Shown: positions 42,549 to 50,940, counted from the stretch's first letter. The stretch: 64,000 nucleotides of DNA from Sulfurovum riftiae (GCF_001595645.1 NZ_LNKT01000034.1:124001-188000); one strand, 5' to 3'. The notes: generated by a model not told the origin, from the letters alone. Numbers and translations are program-made.

Positions 42549-43748
42549 TTACCTCATACACTTTAAAAATGCTTCAATTACATAAAACGATCCAAACACA
42601 AGATATGTTTCATCCGCTTCTGTTTTTTCAAAATAACTAAACGGAATATCCACTTGCATTAAGGCTTTCTCTATATCTTCAAGTATCGTCGCACGCTGAG
42701 AATCGATCTTGATGATCTCCACACGCTTGAGCTTCGGTTTCAGAATACGCAGTACCTCTTCATACGCCTTGTCATCCAAAGAGTTATAAATGAGTACTGT
42801 ACCTGCATCCATAGCTTCCACTATCGCTTTTGCCGCCAAAGGATTATGCCCTACATCGATGCGGATATTTTCCGTCAATGGATAAAAACGTCCGAAAAGT
42901 TCCAGCTCTTTCAGGTCATTCATATCGTAGGGGATATGCAGTATTTCAAGCGCCTGCATCGCTACACCTGCATTCTCAGTCAGAAAATGGGGCCAGCCTT
43001 TGGCGTTGGCTATCGCTTTCAATTCGTAGGGGTGCCCCTTGTGGGTACCCTCCTGCCTTCGATCTTTTTCTCTCTGGGCAACCACAAGGGTTGCCCCTAC
43101 ATCTTCTGCAATCTTTTCCGCTACTTCAACCACTTCAGGATACGTCTGCGGAGCAAGCAACGCTTTTTTCTGAATACTGCGTATCTTCGTAGCGGCGATC
43201 TCTTCTATGGATTCCCCCAAAAAAGCCTGATGGTCTATTCCGATAGGTGTAATGACCGACAACTCCTTGTCACACACATTGGTCGCATCGAACTCACCAC
43301 CAAGCCCTGCTTCAAGTACCATCAGATCACAGTTTTCAAAGACTACAAATGCCAACAGTGTCGTATACTCGAAATAGGAGAGTGCATCACTCAACTCTTT
43401 TCCCAAAATACCGAACAGCTTTTGGTGTGCTGCCTCCAATACCTCATCGGACACATCCTCTCCGTTCAGCCAAATACGTTCATTGAATTTCAGAATATGC
43501 GGAGAAGTGTAATGTCCTACGGACAAGCGGGTAGCGGGTAGCGGGTAGCGGGTAGATTTTTTGTATGCCAAATAGGCCAATATTCTGCCGGTAGAACCTT
43601 TGCCATTTGTCCCGATGATATGAATGGTTGTGGGTCGTTTGATATGAGATTTGAGTATATCGTATGCAATATGTACTCTCTTATGATCGATCTCTTTATA
43701 ATAAAGCGGCTTTTCATTGAGAAAATCGATAAAATTTTGCATATTCAT
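42549..43748 (-). CDS. folC: Folylpolyglutamate synthase / dihydrofolate synthase
   Basis: A 399-residue Mur-ligase-like enzyme. Motifs: HIIGTNGKGSTGRILAYLA (P-loop, about 44-62), VGHYTSPHILKFNERIWLNG, LVLEAGLGGEFDATN, and ITPIGIDHQAFLG. It glutamylates dihydropteroate and folates. Two in-frame insertions are made of repeat DNA: residues 65-74 (a seven-base repeat tract) just after the P-loop helix, and residues 217-241 (an exact 75-base REP-like element). Both lie where surface loops are expected. The gene sits between lptE and mfd, as in C. jejuni. Confidence 0.93.
   Translation of the reverse strand: MNMQNFIDFLNEKPLYYKEIDHKRVHIAYDILKSHIKRPTTIHIIGTNGKGSTGRILAYLAYKKSTRYPLPATRLSVGHYTSPHILKFNERIWLNGEDVSDEVLEAAHQKLFGILGKELSDALSYFEYTTLLAFVVFENCDLMVLEAGLGGEFDATNVCDKELSVITPIGIDHQAFLGESIEEIAATKIRSIQKKALLAPQTYPEVVEVAEKIAEDVGATLVVAQREKDRRQEGTHKGHPYELKAIANAKGWPHFLTENAGVAMQALEILHIPYDMNDLKELELFGRFYPLTENIRIDVGHNPLAAKAIVEAMDAGTVLIYNSLDDKAYEEVLRILKPKLKRVEIIKIDSQRATILEDIEKALMQVDIPFSYFEKTEADETYLVFGSFYVIEAFLKCMR
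43026..43100 (+). repeat. Family-C REP-like element, 75 bases, inside folC
   Basis: Imperfect inverted ends GTAGGGGTGCCCCTTGTGGG (from 43026) and CCACAAGGGTTGCCCCTAC (to 43100) flank a 25-base core. The element is exactly 25 codons and encodes VGATLVVAQ at one end and THKGHPY at the other on the minus strand. Confidence 0.85.
43527..43555 (+). repeat. Seven-base tandem repeat (GCGGGTA)4 inside folC
   Basis: Four tandem copies of GCGGGTA, the last incomplete. Seven is not a multiple of three, so the copies are read in different frames (residues 65-74, STRYPLPATR). Change in copy number by one would break folC. Confidence 0.8.
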
Positions 43749-43779
43749 TCACTTATGCATGAGATACAAGCAATGATGA

Positions 43780-44307
43780 TCACTGTTCACTGTTCGCTGT
43801 ACTCTGTTCACTGATCAGCATTCCCTTTGCGCTGGCATAGGCAAGGAATTCATCAAGCGCTTTTTCCAATCCTGCACGTATCGCTTCAGTCCTCAGTGCC
43901 GAAGAAGCAAGAGAACTTGGTTCAATATCGGCTTCAACAACAGATACAATGGTCTTGGAGAGCTTTCCCTGTTTGGTCACCATATCGAATTTTGCTCTGA
44001 TATTGGCACGGTAACGGACAACATATCCGTTCTCATAGGTCAGCGGTGTAAAGGTACTGCCTTTATAACTGATACGTATCTGACTCTCTGCCTGGTCTTT
44101 GGGAACGAGATGCCCTTTGAAACGTGTATAGACCAGACGGTTCATCTCGTCTTTGACATAAGGTGCATTCTCCGGTTCTACCCGGTCAACGACCACTTCG
44201 ACATAGATATTGTCAGCAAAAATATTGCTCACCATGTGGGAAGAGGGCTTATAACCGCAAGCGGTTATAAATAGCAAAGCTATTAAAGTGAATAGTTTTT
44301 TTCTCAT
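43780..44307 (-). CDS. lptE: LPS-assembly lipoprotein
   Basis: A 175-residue lipoprotein. Start ATG 44307 has GGAGAAAAG directly upstream and opens MRKKLFTLIALLFITACGYK with lipobox ITAC (Cys17). The body has the LptE-like NIYVEVVVDRVEPENAPYVK and YTRFKGHL regions. LptE plugs the LptD barrel that delivers LPS to the cell surface. Its position between leuS and folC matches C. jejuni. The last about 12 residues (LISEQSTANSEQ) are encoded by a GTTCACT-word repeat tract. The family-A element ends about 10 bases upstream of the start. Confidence 0.85.
   Translation of the reverse strand: MRKKLFTLIALLFITACGYKPSSHMVSNIFADNIYVEVVVDRVEPENAPYVKDEMNRLVYTRFKGHLVPKDQAESQIRISYKGSTFTPLTYENGYVVRYRANIRAKFDMVTKQGKLSKTIVSVVEADIEPSSLASSALRTEAIRAGLEKALDEFLAYASAKGMLISEQSTANSEQ
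43781..43819 (+). repeat. CACTGTTCACT-word repeat forming the lptE 3' end
   Basis: CACTGTTCACTGTTCGCTGT, then ACTCTGTTCACTGATCAGC. The words include the lptE stop codon, so the repeat supplies the C-terminal tail. Similar words recur at 59231-59253. Confidence 0.7.
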
Positions 44308-44316
44308 CTTTTCTCC

Positions 44317-44372
44317 GTAGGGTCGGTTTACCGACCATTTATAGATCATTATGGTCGGTAAACCGACCCTAC
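44317..44372 (+). repeat. Family-A REP-like element, locus 4 (leuS-lptE gap)
   Basis: GTAGGGTCGGTTTACCGACC at 44317-44336 and GGTCGGTAAACCGACCCTAC at 44353-44372 are exact inverse copies separated by 16 bases. They fill almost the whole 70-base gap. This is the cleanest copy and serves as the family reference. Confidence 0.92.
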
Positions 44373-44377
44373 AAAAC

Positions 44378-46819
44378 TTAAGTCGGCTTGACCGCCAGGT
44401 TAACCAATTTCCCGGGTACCACGATCTCTTTGACGATACTCATACCTTCCAGCCACTTGGCACCGGCCTCTTTGGCTGCGGCAAGGATCTCTTCGTTACT
44501 TGCGGACGGTGATACTTCTACTTCCGTACGTTTTTTGCCGCCTATCATGACCATATAGAGGATGCTGTCCTGAACAAACACTTCTTCTTTGACCTCCAAT
44601 ACTGCCTTGAAGTTCTCTCTTTCAAAAAGCACTTCACTCAGCTCTGTAGCTGCATGGGGGATGATCGGCTCAAGCAGGTTGAGCATAATGTACATCCCCT
44701 CTGTCCAGACCTCACCGTTGTCCTGTTTGTCCAGGGCATTCAGCGCTTCCATACAGGCAGCGATAAGCGTATTGAACGCAAAGGTCTTCTCATAAACATC
44801 TGTGGATTTCTGCAGTGCTTCGTAGACTTTGACACGTGCCAGTTTGGCTTCTTTGCTCAAAGAGGCGTGGTCGATCTTCGGCAGTGTCGTAGCAGTGACC
44901 TTCGATCTTCTGTCATAGAGCTTTTTAATGAATCTGAAAGCACCCTCGACCGCCGAATCGTTCCACTCCAGCTCTTTTTGCGGCGGTGCAGCAAAGAGAA
45001 TGAAAAGTCTTGCCGTATCTGCCCCATACTTTTCTATGAGTGCATCCGGGTCGACCGTATTGCCCTTGGACTTGCTCATCTTGGCACCGTCCATCAGTAC
45101 CATTCCCTGCGTCAACAGTCTTGTGAAAGGTTCATCGATATCATGGTGACCGAGATCTCTCAGTACTTTGGTAAAGAAGCGTGCATAGAGCAAATGCAGA
45201 ATTGCATGTTCGATACCGCCAATGTACTGGTCCACACCCAGCCAGTAGTTCGCATCCGCTTTGTCAATGCCTACCGCTTCCCATTTTTTCGGATTGGTTG
45301 CATAACGGAACTGGTACCAGCTTGACTGCACGAAAGTATCGAGTGTATCGGTCTCACGAATGGCATCGGCACCGCATTTGGGGCAGGAACAGTGTTTCCA
45401 TGTCGGATGGTTCTCCAGCGGGTTCCCCTCACCGGTGATCTCCACATCTTCAGGCAGGGCTACAGGTAAGTTCTCCACTTTTTCAGGTACCAACCCGCAG
45501 GAGGGACAATGCACGAAGGGAATAGGGGCTCCCCAGTAACGCTGACGGCTGACACCCCAGTTCCTGAGTTTGTAGTTGGTCGTACCTTTACCCTTACCCT
45601 CTTCTTCCATGATGTTGATGATCGCTATTTTTGCTTCTTCACTGTCCACACAGGAGAAACGACCACTTTCCATCAGGTCACCAGTACCGGTATAAGGCAA
45701 CTCTTCTCCGCCCTGAATGACACGTTTGATCGGCAGACCATACTTGGTAGCGAACTCGAAATCACGTTCATCATGTGCCGGCACTGCCATGACCGCACCA
45801 CCTCCGTAAGAAGCCAGTACGAAATTCGCAGTCCATACAGGGATCTCTTCTCCCGTCAGCGGATGGATTACCGAAATACCGAGCGGATAGCCCTCTTTCC
45901 CCTGCTGTGCACGTTCCACTTCGGTCATATTGCTGATCTCGGTGATCTTTTCTACAACTTCATCACTCAACAGATCATGTTCGACCAGGTATTTGGTAAT
46001 GGGATGCTCTGCAGCCAGTGCCGAATAGGTCACTCCGTAGATCGTATCGGGACGGGTCGTGAAAACAGTATATCCGTCAAACTTGCCACCCAGTTTCTCC
46101 TGACTCTCTTTGCTCAGTTCAAACCTGAACTCCAGTCCCTGCGATTTTCCTATCCAGTTGCGCTGCATCGCAATGACCTGAGAAGGCCATTTTCCTTCAA
46201 GCTGCTCCAGGTCATCTAACAGTTCATCGGCATAGTTGATAATGTCAAGATAGTACCCCGGCATCTCTTTGAGCTGTACCTCGTTGTCACAACGCCAGCA
46301 GCACCCCTCTTCGACCTGCTCGTTCGCCAGGACCGTATGGCATGACTCACACCAGTTGACCGTGGTCGATTCACGATAGAGCAGCCCTTTTTCATACATC
46401 TCGATAATGAATTTCTGCTCATGTTTGGTATAGAGCTCGTCACAGGTAGCGAATTCGCGTGTTTTCGAGAATGAAAGTCCCAAAGCATTCAACTCTTTGC
46501 GCATATAGTCGATATTGCTGTAGGTCCACTCTTTGGGGTGTCTGCCATGCTTGATCGCGGCATTTTCCGCAGGCATACCGAAAGCATCCCAGCCTATGGG
46601 GTGCAGGACATTGAAATTCTGTTTTCTGTAGTATCTGGCAAAGGCATCACCAATGGCATAGTTACGCACATGCCCCATATGCAGTCGTCCGCTGGGGAAA
46701 GGGAACATACTTAAGATATATTTTTTCTTCTGCTCATGGGAATCGGACGGCTCAAATGCCTCCTCTTCTTCCCATTTCTTCTGCCATTTGGCTTCGATCT
46801 CACTTGGGGTATAACTCAT
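44378..46819 (-). CDS. leuS: Leucyl-tRNA synthetase
   Basis: An 813-residue class I synthetase. The HIGH motif appears as HMGH in [16 protein letters not shown] (about residue 47), the editing domain as [12 protein letters not shown], a zinc-type module as CPSCGLVPE and CSCPKCGAD, and KMSKS as [15 protein letters not shown] near residue 580. It charges tRNA-Leu. It is followed by lptE, the usual Campylobacter order. A minus-strand TATAAT at 46858-46863 lies 39 bases upstream of the start. Confidence 0.98.
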   Translation of the reverse strand: MSYTPSEIEAKWQKKWEEEEAFEPSDSHEQKKKYILSMFPFPSGRLHMGHVRNYAIGDAFARYYRKQNFNVLHPIGWDAFGMPAENAAIKHGRHPKEWTYSNIDYMRKELNALGLSFSKTREFATCDELYTKHEQKFIIEMYEKGLLYRESTTVNWCESCHTVLANEQVEEGCCWRCDNEVQLKEMPGYYLDIINYADELLDDLEQLEGKWPSQVIAMQRNWIGKSQGLEFRFELSKESQEKLGGKFDGYTVFTTRPDTIYGVTYSALAAEHPITKYLVEHDLLSDEVVEKITEISNMTEVERAQQGKEGYPLGISVIHPLTGEEIPVWTANFVLASYGGGAVMAVPAHDERDFEFATKYGLPIKRVIQGGEELPYTGTGDLMESGRFSCVDSEEAKIAIINIMEEEGKGKGTTNYKLRNWGVSRQRYWGAPIPFVHCPSCGLVPEKVENLPVALPEDVEITGEGNPLENHPTWKHCSCPKCGADAIRETDTLDTFVQSSWYQFRYATNPKKWEAVGIDKADANYWLGVDQYIGGIEHAILHLLYARFFTKVLRDLGHHDIDEPFTRLLTQGMVLMDGAKMSKSKGNTVDPDALIEKYGADTARLFILFAAPPQKELEWNDSAVEGAFRFIKKLYDRRSKVTATTLPKIDHASLSKEAKLARVKVYEALQKSTDVYEKTFAFNTLIAACMEALNALDKQDNGEVWTEGMYIMLNLLEPIIPHAATELSEVLFERENFKAVLEVKEEVFVQDSILYMVMIGGKKRTEVEVSPSASNEEILAAAKEAGAKWLEGMSIVKEIVVPGKLVNLAVKPT

Positions 46820-46857
46820 TGTTTCTCGCTTATTTCAAAGGATTTAAAATTGAAAGG

Positions 46858-46863
46858 ATTATA
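46858..46863 (-). promoter_or_regulatory. -10 box of leuS
   Basis: TATAAT on the minus strand in the context TTCGATATAATCC. The same 13-base context occurs upstream of rplY near 63981. A family-A element lies immediately upstream of it. Confidence 0.6.
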
Positions 46864-46875
46864 TCGAATTTTTCC

Positions 46876-46940
46876 GTAGGGTCGGTTTACCGACCTTTTG
46901 ATTGGCTATAGAATTTCTGCAGGGTTGGCGGTACCAACCC
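46876..46940 (+). repeat. Family-A REP-like element, locus 5 (ypfJ-leuS gap), with compensated stem
   Basis: First half GTAGGGTCGGTTTACCGACC at 46876-46895. The second, diverged half at 46921-46940 reads AGGGTTGGCGGTACCAACCC: both arms changed together (GGTTGG with CCAACC), keeping the stem. Confidence 0.8.
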
Positions 46941-46953
46941 CACGGACAAAATA

Positions 46954-47835
46954 CTACCTAAATGTATCGCACTGGCGAAGATCGCCCGAAACGAACCCTC
47001 TTTTGAACCACTCTACACGCTGTTTGGAAGAACCGTGTGTAAAGGCATCCGGACGGACACGCCCTGTTGCTTCCCGCTGCAAAGTGTCATCCCCGATGGC
47101 AGAAGCGGCACGCAGCGCCTCGTCAATATCACCGGGTTCAAGCATATGAAACTTCTTTTGTGCATAGTGTCCCCAGATACCGGCATAGCAGTCTGCCTGC
47201 AGCTCCACCCTTACCTGAAGCGCATTGGCTTTCTTGCTGTTGCCGCCCCAGCTCTGTTTGGCACGCTGCACTTTGTCCAGTATACCCTGAAGATCCTGTA
47301 CATGATGGCCGATCTCATGTGCCAGTACATAAGCCTGTGCGAAATCGCCCGGAGCGTTGTGACGTTTTGCCAACTCATCGAAGAAACCCAGATCCAGATA
47401 GACTTTCTTGTCTCTTGGGCAGTAGAACGGACCCATCTGGGACTGTGCACCGCCACAGCCGCTCTGGGTATAGCCACGATAGAGTACCATCACCGGTTCT
47501 TTGTAACGCAGTCCATATCTGGGTAGGAGCTGACTCCAGACATCTTCCGTACTTTTAAGCACTTTTTTGATGAAGACCGCACGTTTTTCATCTTCGGCTT
47601 TATTGACAGGCTGAGCAGAGGGGCCGTCGATACCAACGAGCGCCAGAGGATTGTAGCCCATCATATAGGCAGCAACCCCTGCACCGATGATGAGCAGTCC
47701 GAGTTTTGAGCGAAACAGCGGCCTGATGAGCGGCCAAAGCATCATCATCGTCCGCATATCGAGTCTGCCGCCTTTTCCGGTCGTTGCACGCCTGTCGTCT
47801 ACATTCCTGCTTTCCTGTTCATCATCCATGCGCAT
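46954..47835 (-). CDS. ypfJ: Predicted neutral zinc metallopeptidase (YpfJ family)
   Basis: A 293-residue protein. An Arg-rich start (RATTGKGGRLDMRTMM) is followed by one membrane helix (about residues 45-62, LGLLIIGAGVAAYMMGYNP) and the YpfJ domain. The peptidase motif is LAHEIGHHVQ near residue 170, with SQMGPFYCPRDKKVYLD before it and ELQADCYAGIWGH after it, including the third zinc ligand. The active side is probably periplasmic. No substrate is known. The gene is monocistronic, with TATAAT at 47870-47875 on the minus strand, divergent from dnaX. Confidence 0.92.
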   Translation of the reverse strand: MRMDDEQESRNVDDRRATTGKGGRLDMRTMMMLWPLIRPLFRSKLGLLIIGAGVAAYMMGYNPLALVGIDGPSAQPVNKAEDEKRAVFIKKVLKSTEDVWSQLLPRYGLRYKEPVMVLYRGYTQSGCGGAQSQMGPFYCPRDKKVYLDLGFFDELAKRHNAPGDFAQAYVLAHEIGHHVQDLQGILDKVQRAKQSWGGNSKKANALQVRVELQADCYAGIWGHYAQKKFHMLEPGDIDEALRAASAIGDDTLQREATGRVRPDAFTHGSSKQRVEWFKRGFVSGDLRQCDTFR

Positions 47836-47869
47836 AGTGAAACCTTTATTTATAACTTATATTTATTCG

Positions 47870-47903
47870 ATTATACCAATCAAAAGTAAAATTTAACTAC
47901 AAT
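47870..47903. promoter_or_regulatory. Divergent ypfJ/dnaX promoter region
   Basis: A minus-strand TATAAT (47870-47875) faces ypfJ, 35 bases from its start. A plus-strand TACAAT (47898-47903) faces dnaX, followed by GAGGAG and the GTG start at 47931. Confidence 0.5.
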
Positions 47904-47930
47904 AATAGCACTAACTTTGAGGAGAAATAT

Positions 47931-49940
47931 GTGTCCTTGGCTCTAGCAAGAAAATACCGTCCTGCCACTTTTGACGACCTCATCGGTCAGGATTCCGTCT
48001 CACAGACCCTCTCTCTTGCACTTGACGGCAACAGACTCTCCCATGCCTATCTGTTCTCCGGTCTCAGAGGAAGCGGAAAGACCTCTACCGCCCGTATCTT
48101 CGCCAAAGCACTGCTTTGTGAAGAGGGAACGACCTCCCACCCCTGCGGCAGCTGTACCCACTGTGTCATGGCGGCGGAGAACCGTCATATGGACATCATA
48201 GAGATGGATGCCGCTTCCAACAGAGGTATCGACGATATCAAAGACCTCATCGAACATACCAAGTACAAACCAAGCTCTGCACGCTACAAGATCTTCATCA
48301 TCGATGAAGTCCATATGCTGACAACCCAGGCCTTCAATGCGCTGCTCAAAACACTCGAAGAGCCGCCTGATTTCGTCAAATTCATTCTGGCCACGACCGA
48401 CCCGCTGAAACTGCCTGCCACCATCCTTTCGCGTACACAGCATTTCAGATTCAAGAAGATCCCACAGAACCTTGTACTGAGCCATCTGGAACATATCATG
48501 AATCTTGAAAAGGTAGAGTATGAGAAAGAGGCGCTTGACATTATCGCGCGTTCGGGAGCCGGAAGTCTGAGAGACTCCCTCACCCTGCTCGATCAGGCCA
48601 TTGTCTACTCCAAGAATTTCGTGGATCTCGGGACGGTCACAGGTATGCTGGGGATCATCGAGCCCAGTCTGCTTGAAGCACTGCTTGGTGATATCGTCCA
48701 GAAGGACACCACAAAGATCCTTGAGTTCATCAAACTGGCATCCGACTATGAAGCGGAGATGATCCTCGATGAACTGACCCTCTATCTCAAAGAGCTCCTG
48801 CTTACAGGCAGCGGCAAACTCAATCCGATGATCATCGAACGTTTTTTCCGTGTCATTGCAGAGTCAAAAAGCCTGCTGGCACTGGGAAGCGATGGAGAAT
48901 TCGTACTCTCACTCGCACTCTTTAAAATGATGGAAGCCCTGGAAATCAAAGATATCGATACGATGATCAGGGGCCTTGAAAAAGAGCTCAAAGGTGTTGA
49001 AGTAAGCGAGATCATGGTCTCCACACCTGTCCCGGACCTCTCCACTCCTGCAGAGGTCATCACCATTACAGAAGAGGATATCCTACCTCCCAAAGAGACA
49101 GAAAGTATTCAGCATTCAGCGTTCAGCGTTCAGAAGGAAGAGGAAGTACCTGAAACAACTGCACCTTCGACAGAGAGTATTCAGGAAGAAGCGAAGGAAA
49201 ATAGTTCTTCTGCCAAAGACCATAGTGAAGATTCCACACGTAGGGTCGTTTCACCGACCAAGGAAGAGACAGTACAAAATGAGACTCAAAGAATCATTGA
49301 AAATACAGTAGCACAATCCACGCAACAACCGACACAAGAAGCAGTATCTTCATCAACTCGGGAATCAGTTGCCTCCTCTCCTCTCAACGCTGACAAGTTC
49401 AGAGAACTTGTCAAGAAGGTCTATGACCGCGATTATGACCTGGGAAGCTGTTTCGAACGCAATATCGAGTTCGAAAGCTTTACAGACAACAAACTGACAT
49501 GGCACTCTACCGCTGAGGAAGAGGACAAAAAGATGCTCATTCAGAATTGGGGTCTCATCAATATGTTCGTCAAAGACCTTTTCGGATATGAGACGAAAAT
49601 AGTCAACATTGCCAAAAAAAAAACTGATGCTCCAATACCTTCGACAGGCTCAGCAACCGTAGATCCCGCATCTTCTGCCCCTCGCTCTTCGGTCCCTGAG
49701 CCTGCCGAAGGGGTCGAAGGGAGAGAAAGGGTAGAAGAGATAAAAGCCGTCCACAATGACACCGACTCAGGCTCCATGATAGAAGATATCGAAATGAAAA
49801 GTTCCTGTATCGCTCCCGAAGCAGGGGAAACCGAAGCTGCCAAAGAGAAAGACCCTTCAACCCTTCTGGAAGAACCTATGGTCAAAGCGGCGATGGAATT
49901 GCTGAACCCAAAAAAAGTGCGTATTAAACGAAATACCTGA
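47931..49940 (+). CDS. dnaX: DNA polymerase III subunits gamma/tau
   Basis: A 669-residue clamp-loader ATPase with a GTG start after GAGGAGAAATAT. Walker A GLRGSGKTSTARIFAKAL is near residue 45, the zinc module is CEEGTTSHPCGSCTHC, Walker B is FIIDEVHML and the sensor region is ATTDPLKLPATILSRTQHF. Domain III runs to about residue 360. A Glu/Ser/Thr-rich linker (about 365-480) precedes a conserved tau-type domain (about 485-560), a second low-complexity region and a conserved-looking end (EEPMVKAAMELLNPKKVRIK). Repeat DNA encodes residues 393-401, 437-443 and 570-594. An A10 run at codons 562-565 may allow slippage. Its stop codon abuts the stop of the convergent ymdB-like gene. Confidence 0.96.
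   Translation: MSLALARKYRPATFDDLIGQDSVSQTLSLALDGNRLSHAYLFSGLRGSGKTSTARIFAKALLCEEGTTSHPCGSCTHCVMAAENRHMDIIEMDAASNRGIDDIKDLIEHTKYKPSSARYKIFIIDEVHMLTTQAFNALLKTLEEPPDFVKFILATTDPLKLPATILSRTQHFRFKKIPQNLVLSHLEHIMNLEKVEYEKEALDIIARSGAGSLRDSLTLLDQAIVYSKNFVDLGTVTGMLGIIEPSLLEALLGDIVQKDTTKILEFIKLASDYEAEMILDELTLYLKELLLTGSGKLNPMIIERFFRVIAESKSLLALGSDGEFVLSLALFKMMEALEIKDIDTMIRGLEKELKGVEVSEIMVSTPVPDLSTPAEVITITEEDILPPKETESIQHSAFSVQKEEEVPETTAPSTESIQEEAKENSSSAKDHSEDSTRRVVSPTKEETVQNETQRIIENTVAQSTQQPTQEAVSSSTRESVASSPLNADKFRELVKKVYDRDYDLGSCFERNIEFESFTDNKLTWHSTAEEEDKKMLIQNWGLINMFVKDLFGYETKIVNIAKKKTDAPIPSTGSATVDPASSAPRSSVPEPAEGVEGRERVEEIKAVHNDTDSGSMIEDIEMKSSCIAPEAGETEAAKEKDPSTLLEEPMVKAAMELLNPKKVRIKRNT
49107..49133 (+). 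repeat. TTCAGCG-word direct repeat in dnaX
   Basis: ATTCAGCATTCAGCGTTCAG continuing CGTTCAG: four near-identical words encoding IQHSAFSVQ in the first linker of DnaX. Confidence 0.75.
49240..49259 (+). repeat. Family-A REP-like half element, locus 6, inside dnaX
   Basis: GTAGGGTCGTTTCACCGACC, one half only, with one base changed in the stem. It is in frame in the DnaX linker (residues 437-443, RRVVSPT). Confidence 0.75.
49614..49623 (+). promoter_or_regulatory. A10 run in dnaX, candidate slippage site
   Basis: Ten A residues follow GCC and precede CTGATG. The zero frame reads Lys-Lys-Lys-Thr. One extra A, or a -1 ribosomal shift, gives AAC then TGA at once (565-residue product). One A fewer, or a +1 shift, gives 12 new residues then TAG (576 residues). 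Slippage at an A-run in dnaX is established in Thermus thermophilus; here it is inference. Confidence 0.5.
49637..49711 (+). repeat. Family-D REP-like inverted pair inside dnaX
   Basis: ACCTTCGACAGGCTCAG at 49637-49653 and CCCTGAGCCTGCCGAAGG at 49694-49711. The pair spans 75 bases, in frame, starting 13 bases after the A10 run. The same word occurs twice in dxs. Confidence 0.82.
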
Positions 49941-50753
49941 CTACATTTCTATCCATGCGGAAGTAACGATCTTCGGTTTATCATCATGGATCTTGATTTT
50001 CTCTGCAGTCATGCACCTGCCATTCTCATCGAGTTCAAATACCACCATCTGAAAGATCGCCTTACAGCTGTCAGGCACATCGAAATGTCCGCCAAGTCCT
50101 GTTAAGAAACGTTTGATGGGTACTTCCGGATCCATACCTATCACACCGTCCCTGCAGCCGGTCAGGCCGACATCTGTCACATAACAGCACCCTTCCGTCA
50201 CCTGTAGATCATCCGTTGCCACATGGGTATGTGTCCCCAATATGGCAGAAACTTTCTCTTTGAGCATATGCAGCAGGGCATGTTTTTCACTCGTTGCTTC
50301 CGCATGCATATCGATAACAATATGTTTGACACCCTCTTCTCTGAGTCCGTCAACAATACCCTCTATCATCGTAAAAGGATTGTCTACCATCGGCATGGTG
50401 TAGTGGCCCATGAGATTGATAACAGCAAGTTCCTCTCCAAGAAGTATTGTTCGAAACAACCCTTCACCGGGTGTCTCTTTGGGGTAATTCACAGGACGGA
50501 TAAGCGGATAGCTCTCAAAAAGTGTCAGGATCTCTTTCTTATCGAAACTGTGGTTCCCGCCGGACATCATGTCAATACCATAACCAAGAAGCTCGTCACA
50601 GTTCTTCTGCGTCAGCCCAAACCCATGCGATGCATTCTCATAATTGGCAATGGTAAAGTCGATGAAATGTTCCTGCTGCAGGCGCTTCAAATGACGCTTG
50701 ATCATCAAACGCCCCGGCTTACCGACCACATCCCCAATGAATCCTATTTTCAA
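49941..50753 (-). CDS. ymdB: YmdB-family metallophosphoesterase (TIGR00282)
   Basis: A 270-residue calcineurin-like phosphoesterase. Metal-site motifs: MKIGFIGDVVGKPGR (GDVVG), IANYENASHGFG, SGGNHSFDKKEI (GNH), IVIDMHAEATSEK, and GTHTHVATDD near residue 170. Relatives hydrolyse 2',3'-cyclic AMP, and in Bacillus the protein influences development; the role here is unknown. It is transcribed toward dnaX, with no spacer between the two stop codons. Confidence 0.92.
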   Translation of the reverse strand: MKIGFIGDVVGKPGRLMIKRHLKRLQQEHFIDFTIANYENASHGFGLTQKNCDELLGYGIDMMSGGNHSFDKKEILTLFESYPLIRPVNYPKETPGEGLFRTILLGEELAVINLMGHYTMPMVDNPFTMIEGIVDGLREEGVKHIVIDMHAEATSEKHALLHMLKEKVSAILGTHTHVATDDLQVTEGCCYVTDVGLTGCRDGVIGMDPEVPIKRFLTGLGGHFDVPDSCKAIFQMVVFELDENGRCMTAEKIKIHDDKPKIVTSAWIEM

Positions 50754-50940
50754 AATTATCCTTCCACTTCATAATACATTTTTGTGTTCTTTAAATCACA
50801 CGAAGTGTGCCTGTCTCTGTGAACGACCTTGAAAGCGAAGCGATTCGAGAACAGAGACGATTTTTTGCTTCGTTTTTTCTAAAAAAATGAAGAGAGTAAT
50901 AATGCCTCACTAGCAATTTCAAGGCAATTGGATAAAGAAA
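50754..50940. other. Structured intergenic region fabH-ymdB (187 bases)
   Basis: It contains inverted arms GTCTCTGT (50813-50820) and ACAGAGAC (50851-50858) around a 30-base loop, the small palindrome CACACGAAGTGTG at 50798-50810, and GCGAAGC with its imperfect inverse TTGCTTCGT downstream. It could fold in the ymdB leader or the fabH 3' end. No poly-T tail marks a standard terminator. Confidence 0.4.

Noticed and set aside
44317-44372. Family-A elements as intrinsic terminators
   Set aside because: Stems are strong but no T-run follows on either strand, they occur in both orientations, and two loci lie inside coding sequence.
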